Of a DNA stretch of 64,000 nucleotides, positions 9,501 to 18,659 are shown one piece after another (within the stretch, counting starts at the first letter, position 1; every line of letters begins with the position of its first letter). The stretch is from contig JAFUOD010000009.1 in assembly GCA_017472735.1 (NCBI GenBank), positions 1 through 64,000 on the forward strand. Direction: 5' to 3'. This DNA is from Oscillospiraceae bacterium. GTDB lineage: Bacteria > Bacillota > Clostridia > Oscillospirales > Ruminococcaceae. The notes under the pieces are model-generated. The model was not told where the DNA came from and made no database searches. It was given only the letters and a program-made list of their open reading frames with translations. The position numbers and the translations under genes are program-made.

Positions 9501-12500
9501 AATGTTTTCTGCAGGAATTGTTGCAGGAATCTCCTTATCCCAACCTGCAAATGTGTAACCTGTCTTGGTGGGGTCAGCGGGTGCGGTCACTTCAGTTCCG
9601 CAATTCTGGGTGATAGGAGCAATCTCAGTGCCGCCATCAGTGTTGAATGTAATGGTAAACGGCAAAGGATTCCACTTAGCGGTAATAACCAAGTCGCCTG
9701 TCATAACCGTTGGAATTGCTTTATCCCAGCCGCCAAATCTGTAACCTGCCTTTGTGGGGTTCGCAGGTCTGACAACAGGCGAACCGTAAGCTGCGGTAAT
9801 GGGCGCAATTTCGGTGCCGCCGACAGTATCGAAAGTAATTGTATATGTTGCGAGCTTCCACTTTGCAACAATTGTCATATTTTCGGCAGGCATTGTTGCG
9901 GGAATCTCAGGATTCCAAGCATCAAATGTATAACCAACCAAAGTAGAAACAGGTTCAGCTATATCATCTGCATTAATTGTGCTTCCGTATTCCTGAGTTA
10001 ATGTAGAAAGCTTATTTCCGTAACCGTCTTCAAATGTAATGGTATATTCATTAGCCTTCCATATAGCCTTAACAGTTATATCCGATGCAGGCATGGTCGT
10101 GGGAAGAGCATCCCAGCCTTCAAAGGAGAAGCCTACCTTAGTGGGGTCAGCAGGAGCCTTGACAGCTGCTCCGTACTCGGCAGTTATGGCATCAACCTCG
10201 CTGCCGCCCAATGTGTCAAATGTAATGGTGAACTTACCAATCTCCCAAACAGCATAAACAGTTATATCACTGTTCGAGATCTTATCGGGCAATGTAATAA
10301 CATCCTTGCCGTTATAGCTCCATCCCTTGAATGTATAGCCTTCCTTGGCAGGAGCCTTGGGTGCTGTGATAACACCGCCGGCAGCAATAGAATATGCTTC
10401 ATAAAGTTCGCCGTCAGAGTAGAAGTAAATATTCTTTACATTGGTATTGAGCATCTTACCGTCGTTATCGAAGGTGTAGCTGCCTTTAGACATTAAGCCG
10501 TTAGTTGCGTCAACATAGGTCGTTGTGCCCTTTGCGATAACACCTCTTATGGAAATGTAATAATAATCTCCGTCTACCAAAATCAAGCCGTAAGGGTGCA
10601 TCAAGTCGTCCTCTCCCTTGTAGGCGGTCGCGGCCTTACCTTCTACTATCCAACAAGTACCGGCATACAGATAGTCGTGAACTTTAGCAGAAATCTCATA
10701 GAATCCGGTATAGTCCTTCATCCATGCGCCTGTTTCATCAAATAAATAGAATACTGCTACGCCTTCTTCCGGGAATGTACGAATACCTGTTGCCAAATAT
10801 CCGTTAGCTTCCGAGTAATACTCCTTACCGTCAACGGTAACCCATTTTCGAGAGGGGAATTCGCCAGCCCAGATATAACGGATACCTTTAGAATCAGTGA
10901 TGAACTGACCCCTGATTAAAATGTAATTTTCAAATACATAAGTATATCCGTCAATTACCTGAGTGCCATCAACTGCAGCACCGGTTACAGGGTCGAAGTA
11001 GTATGTTTCGCTGCCGCCTTCAGCGCCGTCAAATTCTTGCCAGCCTGTCAACAGCTTACCGTCAAATGCGTAATACTTGTTGCCGCCGAGTTCAAACATA
11101 CCTGTTACAGCACCGATACATCCGCCGTTTTCGTCAAAACGGTAGTAAAGCTCGGTATTTCTGTCTTCTTCGGTAAATCCGGGCAGCTTGTAAATACCGT
11201 CCTTCAAAGGCACGTGGTCAACATAATAATGCATAAAGTCGCCAACCTGATGCCAGCCCTGAAGAACACCGTTGTTTAAAACGTAAGCATCAACAAAAGT
11301 GGTGTACTGATCTGCATAATGAGCACCCTTTTCGGTTGAACCGCCAATAATAACCTCGGTATTCTCGAAAGGAATAAGACCGTACTGCTCCTGGTTAGCA
11401 GGTTCCTGTGCAAACGAATAAAGCGAGCTTGCACGCAAATAGATATCGTAAGTAACAACGCCGGTGTTTATAATCGAAAGATTTTCTTCATTCCAGTCAG
11501 CTCCATCCTTTGCCTTAACCTTGATACCGCTGAGAATACAAAGAGGATTAGCAGTAGAAGGAGCAATTGCTTCGGTTTGGTCAATCCAATTGCAAATAAT
11601 TGTAAGAGTATTTGTAACAGGATCGAGCACTGCACTTTTCATTTCGAAATAATCATTAGAAACTGTAAGTTCAGAAATATCCACGTCAAGATCTGCGTCA
11701 AATGTAGCTTCCACCTTAACTTCGGTAAGTACACTTACACGTTCTGCAAGGCACAGCAAGTAGCCCCATGCAGTAGGCTCTGAGCCGTCATCGGGCGCAG
11801 GAAGTCTGTAAACGAGGTCTTTGAACTTTTCGGGAATACCGATCTCGGTCATGTCCAAAGCAAATGTATACGAGATAGGCATCTCCTTTTCGGGGTCTAA
11901 GGGATAATAAGTGAAATTATCAGAGGTCATAGAATTATCTATGTCTCTTACCCAAGCAAGATTCTTATTGCCTGCTGTGGCATTATCAAAGTCGAATGTT
12001 GTTTCGTCAGCTTTAAATACATTAACCAATATTGTGGCATAAACATTTTTGTCAGACGAAAGTGCCGCGCCAAGGGTAACGTTTCTTATTCCCGATGCTT
12101 CATCAGCAGTAAAGTACAGCCCATTAAATGTGCCTGCATTACTGTTGGAAGCACCGAGCATTACGTCATTTATATTGAAAGCGACAGGGGCATTCATGTA
12201 AGAAGCGGTTAAAGGAAGCTCAACGGGAACACTGAATACTGCGCTTATAAAGCTGCTTGAAAATTCAAGCTTATCGGGAACAACTGCCTTCATTGTCTTG
12301 CTGCCTACAACAACGCCGTCAACAACAAGCTGAACATCGACCTCTCCCAAAGCGAGCGCTGTGAACACACCGTCATCTATCGAGCCCATTGCAGGATCGG
12401 AAACCTGCCAATAAGCGTTTGCGGGAATATCAGCAGAGTGACCCGAACCGCTTACGCCGGTAGCAGTCATTACAACAGGAGTACCGACTGTTACATAATC

Positions 12501-14645
12501 AAATTCAGAAGTGATTTTTGCATAATAGAATTCACTTGAAATCGTAGCTGTTGAAACTACTAACAAGGAGGAGCTTACAGAACGTGCAAAACCGTCAGAG
12601 GGCTTGTTTACAACGGTAACTTCGTCGCTGCCTTCCTGCTTTGCCGCAAATGTAGTCGATCCGCCGCCGTCGAGGTTAACTGCGGTCACACAGCCTGCTT
12701 CAAGCATGATCTGAGCAAGCTCCTGCATGCTGCCGCCGGCAGATCTGGGTTCCTGACGGCCGTCGAGAACCATAAGTACCACCTGATTATCGGCGGTTAT
12801 ACCAACACAGGTTCTTGAAGCACGGTTAAGATAGTAGCCTTCGGTGTAAGATACGACCGATTTGCCGTCCTTAACAAGCCATGCGTTAGCACCAACAGCT
12901 TCTACAACTCGGTCCTTATAGGCTTCCCATTCAGAGGGGTCACCAATGTAAGGAGTGCCGTCATCTAAAATTGCAAAGAATATTTCGCGTCCTGCAGGGT
13001 TATAAGTAACGCCTTCCATAACAAGTGCACCGGTAGGCTTACCGTTAGACATGTCAAAGAAGTCAGCGTTAACGCCAACTATGGTGTTATAGTTTTCAAT
13101 GTGGCTGTGTCTTTCCTGTGCAGCAGCCATCTGGCTTACTACCTTCGACATTCCCCAGCCCTGTGAGGGGTCATTGTTATTATAGTTAGCATGAATACTT
13201 ACATCGGAACGGTTAATATCTACTGTGGCGATGTAATAAATGATCTGCTTGTCATCAGCAGTTCTTGCAGTCTTTATCGTCTGAGTGATGCCGGGAGCAA
13301 GGGTAGACTCTTTAGAATCGAAAACGTTAAAGTAATTAAATGTGGTTTCATCACCGTCGCCATCGTCATCACCGTCATCACCGTCATCAGGATTGTCGGG
13401 ATCTACAGGCAGGTCGGGGTTAGCAACCAAACGGCCGTCTGCCAAGTCAAATACATAGTCAGCAAAAGCATAGCAGCAAGCCTTTCTCAGCTCGTCGTCT
13501 GCAACCTTTTCAATTCCGCGTTTTGCTTCCAAGATCTGAATACTAACGTCAGAAGCGTATGACGAATAGATTGCCTCACGCACTTCTTCTCTGGTGAGCA
13601 ATCCGTTAAATCTATTATTGAGGAAGAAAGCGGCACGGTCTTCATCGGTAAGCGAAGCAGTGAAATAGTTTTCAAACAAGGTGCTTAGTTTGCCGCCGTC
13701 CGTTTTAATTGTGGTAACAAAGTAATAAGCATCAAGGTCGCCGTAAATATCAAGCTGGCCGAACGAGCTTACACCCTCAATACCGCTTTCAAAGCCAAGG
13801 TGGGACTCGCGAATTTCAGTAACCATTTCATCTAAAGTACCGGTTACGCCACCATGAACCTTAACACTGTTAAGAAGGTCGCAAAGGTCGCCTGCCCAAC
13901 CGCCGATTCCTTCACCGCCGGGGTTAAAATAAGCAATGTTCATTGTGCCGAACATATGGTCAAATTCAACAGTCTGACCGTTGGGAATTTCAAAGTTGTT
14001 GAGATTTTTAAGTGCAGCAGCGGTGGTACCGTTTAGTGCATCCATCTCTGTAACATAATCTCTGAATTCAGTCTTCTCAGGGCCTGCCAAAGTTGTCCAG
14101 TTGTCATCGGTATACTTTTCTACGCCTGTACGAATATAGTTCAATACAAGCGTAACAGGGTCGTTAGGCTGATTTGCTGCCGCAAAATCAATCGCATACC
14201 CCTCCAAGATCTTAAATAGCTCGAGGAAGGTAGCATAGTTGGTAACCTGAATATCAGATGCAAGTGCATTGATGTCGTCACCGTCCTGCTCCGAAGAATC
14301 GGTTGTTAAAGTATCAACAGTCACCTCGCCGTCAACAACGCCTTCGTTGCCTGTGTCTGACAAAACAACATCATCTTCAGCTGTCTGATCAAGGTCGTCC
14401 TCATTCAAGGCAACATCATCTTCAGTAGTCTGCTCAAGGTTGTCCTCGTTCAAGGTAACATCGTCACCAACACCGATTTCAACGGTTTCATCTACCGTCA
14501 TGCCGTCATCTAAAGCTATGCCTTCAGAGCTGCCGTCAGTCGTTTCTGTTCCGGTAGCCGAAGCTGTAACAGGCGCAATAACGCTGAAAGCCATTGTAAG
14601 AGACAACAATAATGACAAAAGCCGTGTAAAGTTCTCAGTTCTCAT
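6573..14645 (-). CDS. Giant secreted protein: phosphodiester glycosidase, cell-wall-binding repeats, InlB repeats, dockerin
   Basis: 2,690 residues. ATG at 14645 is preferred over one 24 bases upstream because GGAGG lies 6 bases before it and [16 protein letters not shown] begins a signal peptide ending near ASA. Next comes an acidic linker with repeated [16 protein letters not shown] units. A region near residues 450-720 is a NAGPA-type phosphodiester glycosidase ([42 protein letters not shown]). Beta-sandwich stretches and cell-wall-binding (GWxxxxGxxYYF) repeats follow, then about 16 InlB repeats of ~62 residues, more wall-binding repeats, and a C-terminal type I dockerin with two calcium loops ([24 protein letters not shown]). 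NAGPA-family enzymes remove sugar phosphodiesters; here a surface polymer is a plausible substrate. The dockerin implies docking to a cohesin, for example the protein ending at 38797. Confidence 0.9.
   Translation of the reverse strand: [2690 protein letters not shown]
7195..10260 (-). repeat. Array of about 16 InlB-type repeats in the dockerin protein
   Basis: Units of about 186-190 bp encode [11 protein letters not shown]...[44 protein letters not shown]. The units are individually diverged but share long identical DNA blocks with one another and with the array at 1-2990. Confidence 0.9.
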
Positions 14646-14848
14646 GTTTGTCCTCCTTATAAAGTGCAAATTATTAGTCGCAGTTTCTTTTGTCGTTTTA
14701 AAAAGCTTGCAGGAATTTCACTTTCCCATCAAATCATCCTTTCGGCATGAAGATTTCTGTCGAAACTAATATGTCATTCGTGGAAGCAATAAAGCGTGCT
14801 GTAAATCAAAAAAGCGTCAAATGCGGAAACTTCCACCTATACAAAAAT

Positions 14849-14877
14849 AATATAACACACAAGCCGTTTTTTTGCAA
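14849..14877 (-). promoter_or_regulatory. Probable promoter of the dockerin giant gene
   Basis: On the minus strand, TTGCAA (14872-14877) and TATATT (14849-14854) are separated by 17 bp. A leader of about 195 nt follows before the start codon; it contains GTGGAAG and a later complementary CTTCCAC. No known riboswitch class was recognised in it. The rest of 14646-15015 shows no gene. Confidence 0.5.
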
Positions 14878-14976
14878 CATATTTTGTAAACTTTTTACTG
14901 TGATGCATTAAATCCGTTAATTTAGTGTACAAAATTCAGCAATGTGTACAAACTCTTATATGACAATAATACGAAA

Positions 14977-15003
14977 ATCCGCCGAGCAATACGCTCGGCG
15001 GAT
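14977..15003 (-). terminator. Terminator of the polysaccharide operon
   Basis: An 11-bp stem (ATCCGCCGAGC, loop AATAC) lies 12 bases past the flippase stop codon. On the minus strand it is followed by TTTTCGTATT. Confidence 0.8.
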
Positions 15004-15015
15004 AATAAATTCACA

Positions 15016-16305
15016 TTATTTAGGGAATACATCTTTAAGCAGCAATGCGTCAAGCATCAGCTTTGCATTTGGTCTTAGCGGCGGAATAATAACAGGCAGA
15101 ATAACTGCCGTTGATATCTGTGTAATAAGCGATGCCAATGCCGCACCCACAGTTCCAATCCAGGGGATAAGTACAATATTCAGAACAACATTTATAACTG
15201 CCGCACTGATGTAAAGGTATTTTAAATACCTCTGCTTGTTTTCGCACACGACCCATGCATTTCGTGCAACACCCAAATAAGAAAATGCCGTATACCACAC
15301 AATAATTCTTAAAGGTGCGACTGCAGGCAGATAGTCCTCGCCGTATAATATACCTATAATAGGGCGAGCGAATATACATATTATTAAAGAGATAAACAGT
15401 GCCGTGTAAATTACAAGGGCATAAAGGCGGCGGTTTTTGCGGTTGAAGTCCTCCAAATCATGGCTGTGCGCCTCGATAACCGAGGGATAAACCGAATCGA
15501 TAACAGCTTGTAACACAAAAGCCCACATAGTGCTAATTGACACTGCAAGTCCATAGTGACCGACAGATGCCTCACCCAGCATTTGCTTTAACATAAGCTT
15601 ATCGGTCGAGGCATATATCGAAACCATCAATCCCGATACAATAAAGCTTGAGCTTAACGAAAGAAGCTGTTTTGCCTTTTTAAGCGAGAACGAAAGCGAA
15701 GGGCCGTTGTTCTTTTTATAGGCGATATATAAAAATACGGCAATTACAATATAATCGACCGAGGTTGCAAGCGCAAACCATTCAACGCTTTTACCCAAGG
15801 CAAACAATACTATTTTATATACCGAAACCGCAATATAGGCAATAACGGTTGCAACTGCCACATATTTTGATTTAAGCTTTGCCTGAAACCACTGATTGAA
15901 GGCATCGAATATCTGAAAAACAAGTCCGATACTGCTAAGTGCCGCAACCGCAATGGTCAGCGGCTCGTCGCGGTCAACGATCGAAACAACGCCTACTATC
16001 ATCAATGCCGACAACAAACTGGATATTGCCCTTAAGCCGAGGGCGGTGCCAAGCGCCTTTCCCTCTTCTTCGGGGTTATCAACAAAGTCTTTAATAATAA
16101 CCGAGCTTATTCCCAAGCTGCACAGCGATGCAAAGAAGGATATGTAAGCGGCGGCATAGTTAATTAAGCCGAAGTTGTTTGGGCCCAAATACCTCGCTGT
16201 TATGATACCGACAATAAATGCTAAAAGCTTGTTCGCCAGACGTCCGCTGATTAACCAGCCGGCATTCTTAACTGTCTTGTTTTTTAAAATGTTTTTAAAG
16301 TCCAT
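15016..16305 (-). CDS. Polysaccharide flippase (Wzx/MATE-like)
   Basis: 429 residues, 12 to 14 predicted membrane helices. The N-terminus fits the polysaccharide-synthesis flippase family (KNAGWLISGRLANKLLAFIVGIITARYLGPNNFGLINYA). Conserved elements include STDKLMLKQMLGEASVGHYGLA mid-protein. The family flips lipid-linked oligosaccharide repeat units across the cytoplasmic membrane for outside polymerisation. It is the last gene of a minus-strand operon (21137 to 15016) with a polymerase/ligase and three glycosyltransferases, which supports the role. Substrate sugar unknown. Confidence 0.88.
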   Translation of the reverse strand: MDFKNILKNKTVKNAGWLISGRLANKLLAFIVGIITARYLGPNNFGLINYAAAYISFFASLCSLGISSVIIKDFVDNPEEEGKALGTALGLRAISSLLSALMIVGVVSIVDRDEPLTIAVAALSSIGLVFQIFDAFNQWFQAKLKSKYVAVATVIAYIAVSVYKIVLFALGKSVEWFALATSVDYIVIAVFLYIAYKKNNGPSLSFSLKKAKQLLSLSSSFIVSGLMVSIYASTDKLMLKQMLGEASVGHYGLAVSISTMWAFVLQAVIDSVYPSVIEAHSHDLEDFNRKNRRLYALVIYTALFISLIICIFARPIIGILYGEDYLPAVAPLRIIVWYTAFSYLGVARNAWVVCENKQRYLKYLYISAAVINVVLNIVLIPWIGTVGAALASLITQISTAVILPVIIPPLRPNAKLMLDALLLKDVFPK

Positions 16306-16353
16306 TCCGTCCTCCGTAATTGCTCAAACAAAAGCAATTATTCCGAGATTGTC

Positions 16354-17469
16354 TTACGCCCTGCTGCAAGGTCCTTCCTTAAACAAATCCCCTAATTTAT
16401 TGCCAAGCAAAATGTTCTGTGCCAAAGTTAAAAACCTTTTTGCCGCAGCCTCGGCGTTCCATACCTCAGTTATGGTGTTATAAGCGTTTTCGCCAAGCTT
16501 TTTAGCTATATCCGGGTTATCCAGCAAAAACTTCACCTTGTTGCAAAGCTCATCGGTGTCGCCGAAATTATATATCAAGCCGTTCTCGCCATCATCAATA
16601 AGGTAAGGCACTGCGCCTATATCCCCGCAGGCGACGACAGCACAGCCGCTGTTCATCGACTCGTTTAAAACAGCGCCCCAGCCCTCGTTTCTATCACTTG
16701 TAAAAAGATATATCTGTGACTTTTCCATATACCAACGTACTTCCTCGGGCTTCATAGCTCCAAGAAGATTAACGCAGTCACTCAGTTTCTCGTCCGAAAT
16801 CATTTTCTGCACATCGTCAAGCATTTCGCCCGTGCCGATAATGTTCATCTTAAAGCAATAACCCTGCTTTTTAAGCACCGAGGCAACGCGCAACGCATCA
16901 TCGGGGTGCTTCCAATCTAAAAATCTGCCTGCCCACAAAATCGAAGCTTTGTTTTTGCCGTCGATCACAGCTTCAATGCTGTCATACCTTTTAACCTCGG
17001 GAAAATAACCCCACTTAAAGGTCTTGCCTTTAAACAGACCGAACTTTGCGTAATCAGGCGCTGTATAAGCACTGGCACAAAGCATATAGACCTTTTTGCC
17101 CAAAGGGTTTCGCAAGTGCCATTTAACAAGTCTTGGCAGATATTTTAACGGCTGTAAGCCTTTTTTAAGAGGGCGCTCGGAATAACGAAAAACAAGCTTA
17201 TTACTTTTAATACACTTTTGTACCAGTTTTTCGGGTGCCGAGCCGGCAATTATAACATCGGCATCGGCAATAGCGGTTTCTGCCCTTTGCGCATCGCTGT
17301 CATAATGGCAGACATATTCTGGCTCGGTTTCTATTTTCCATCCGAACTTAAGCCTTTCCTCTGAAATCTGTGAGGTTGTAACAAACATATAGTTTGACTG
17401 CTTGCTAAGTTCATCAGACAACGGCTTTTGATGGTGATTAAAATAATTACTTATAAAAACAATGTTCAT
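16354..17469 (-). CDS. Glycosyltransferase, GT4/GT-B type
   Basis: 371 residues with GT-B architecture. The N-terminal half begins NIVFISNYFNHHQKPL, a typical Rossmann start. The C-terminal donor-binding half contains ILWAGRFLDWKHPDDALRVA, FKMNIIGTGEM and the E-x7-E type segment SDRNEGWGAVLNESMNSGCAVVAC, the usual nucleotide-sugar site of GT1/GT4 enzymes. It probably adds one sugar to the lipid-linked repeat unit in the cytoplasm. Its start is 5 bases after the polymerase-like gene. Confidence 0.85.
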   Translation of the reverse strand: MNIVFISNYFNHHQKPLSDELSKQSNYMFVTTSQISEERLKFGWKIETEPEYVCHYDSDAQRAETAIADADVIIAGSAPEKLVQKCIKSNKLVFRYSERPLKKGLQPLKYLPRLVKWHLRNPLGKKVYMLCASAYTAPDYAKFGLFKGKTFKWGYFPEVKRYDSIEAVIDGKNKASILWAGRFLDWKHPDDALRVASVLKKQGYCFKMNIIGTGEMLDDVQKMISDEKLSDCVNLLGAMKPEEVRWYMEKSQIYLFTSDRNEGWGAVLNESMNSGCAVVACGDIGAVPYLIDDGENGLIYNFGDTDELCNKVKFLLDNPDIAKKLGENAYNTITEVWNAEAAAKRFLTLAQNILLGNKLGDLFKEGPCSRA

Positions 17470-17474
17470 ATCAA

Positions 17475-18659
17475 TTAAGCTTTCTTGGTCTCAACATCGG
17501 AAAACATCAAAAGTGTACCGATAAACGCATAAAGTCCCAAGCTTCCCGAGAACAACGCTGCTTCTCCTATTCCAAGGAATATTGCACATGCAAAAGCCAA
17601 GATATAAATATAGCTGCTTTTGTTGCTGTAATAACGGCCGTTCTGATAGAAATACTTGTATAAAAGGATACATACCAAAATAAGAACTATTATACCGTAA
17701 GAACCTGCAATATCTATATGTGTGTTGTGCAGCTGAGACATACCTGTACCGTCGGAAACCTGGCTATATGCGCCGAATAACGGTGACTTTAATAAATTCT
17801 CAAGCGCAGGTCTCCAAACCGCAACTCGGGATGAAAGGTTTTTACCCTCACCGGTCAGGAACGATAAAATATTCTGGATCCACGGGATTTCTATAAGTAT
17901 CATATAACCGACCGCAAACAGAGCCGGAGACAGTGAAATGACCGTTGCCCAGAATTTATTGATACGTAAGACCGATCTCCTACTTTTAAACATCAGCCAT
18001 GCACAGATTACTGTAAATATTACCAAGGCAAGTATACTGTTTCGTGACTGGCTGAGAAGGGTGAAATATGCCAAGAACCCTGCCATTATGATATGCACAA
18101 GCTTACGGCTGCGCTTTTCGGGCGAGAACAGTCTGTAAAGCTCAAGCATATACATGCTTACCAAAAACAGTCCTGTCAGGTTGGGGTTCGAGAATCTGAA
18201 GGTAAGATATGACGAAACATACTCGCCTATCATGTGCATTTCAGTATTATCGACAAAGAACATGACAATGAAAAACAGTGTCAGAAAGTCGACCAGATTA
18301 TTTACAAAGCGCACCAGATCCTGTCCTGCTTTCATTCGGTAAGACGTTTGCAAAAACAAAAGCGACATTATAAACATTATCAGCTTTTTTATATAATCAA
18401 AGGTCAGCGGTGTATCGGTCAGGCTTGCATTTATCAACACATTTACAACAGCCAACGCTGCCGTAACAATAACTAAAAAGTCAAGACCTGTCAGTGTTTT
18501 TCTGACCGACCTTGCCCAAAGCGCAACAGTTAAGGGAAATGTGAGTATAAACAGGGCGCTTGTCAGGTCAGAAAACGAAAGAACTTCCGAAACTGCAATT
18601 CCCGCTACAAGCAAGTATAATATTCTAAACAAGATCGCATCAATTTGCTTTATTTCCAT
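17475..18659 (-). CDS. O-antigen ligase/polymerase-like membrane protein
   Basis: 394 residues, about 10-12 hydrophobic segments. A large extracytoplasmic loop carries SSRVAVWRPALENLLKSPLFGAY followed by LHNTHIDIAGSYGIIVLILV; the His-Asn-x-His near a following membrane helix is the signature of the Wzy/WaaL family. Such proteins polymerise or ligate undecaprenyl-linked sugar units outside the membrane. Its first 10 bases overlap the end of the upstream glycosyltransferase gene, so the two are translationally coupled. Confidence 0.8.
   Translation of the reverse strand: MEIKQIDAILFRILYLLVAGIAVSEVLSFSDLTSALFILTFPLTVALWARSVRKTLTGLDFLVIVTAALAVVNVLINASLTDTPLTFDYIKKLIMFIMSLLFLQTSYRMKAGQDLVRFVNNLVDFLTLFFIVMFFVDNTEMHMIGEYVSSYLTFRFSNPNLTGLFLVSMYMLELYRLFSPEKRSRKLVHIIMAGFLAYFTLLSQSRNSILALVIFTVICAWLMFKSRRSVLRINKFWATVISLSPALFAVGYMILIEIPWIQNILSFLTGEGKNLSSRVAVWRPALENLLKSPLFGAYSQVSDGTGMSQLHNTHIDIAGSYGIIVLILVCILLYKYFYQNGRYYSNKSSYIYILAFACAIFLGIGEAALFSGSLGLYAFIGTLLMFSDVETKKA

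Noticed and set aside
8571..10001. Long plus-strand open frame (476 codons, Cys-rich) and several shorter ones from 304 to 14769
   Set aside because: They are antisense to the InlB-repeat coding sequence; the repeat structure keeps the opposite frames open. No ribosome sites, and the composition mirrors the repeats.
7195..10260. Regular repeats as a CRISPR array
   Set aside because: The period is ~188 bp, the units are coding and diverged, and there are no spacer-like unique segments or cas genes.
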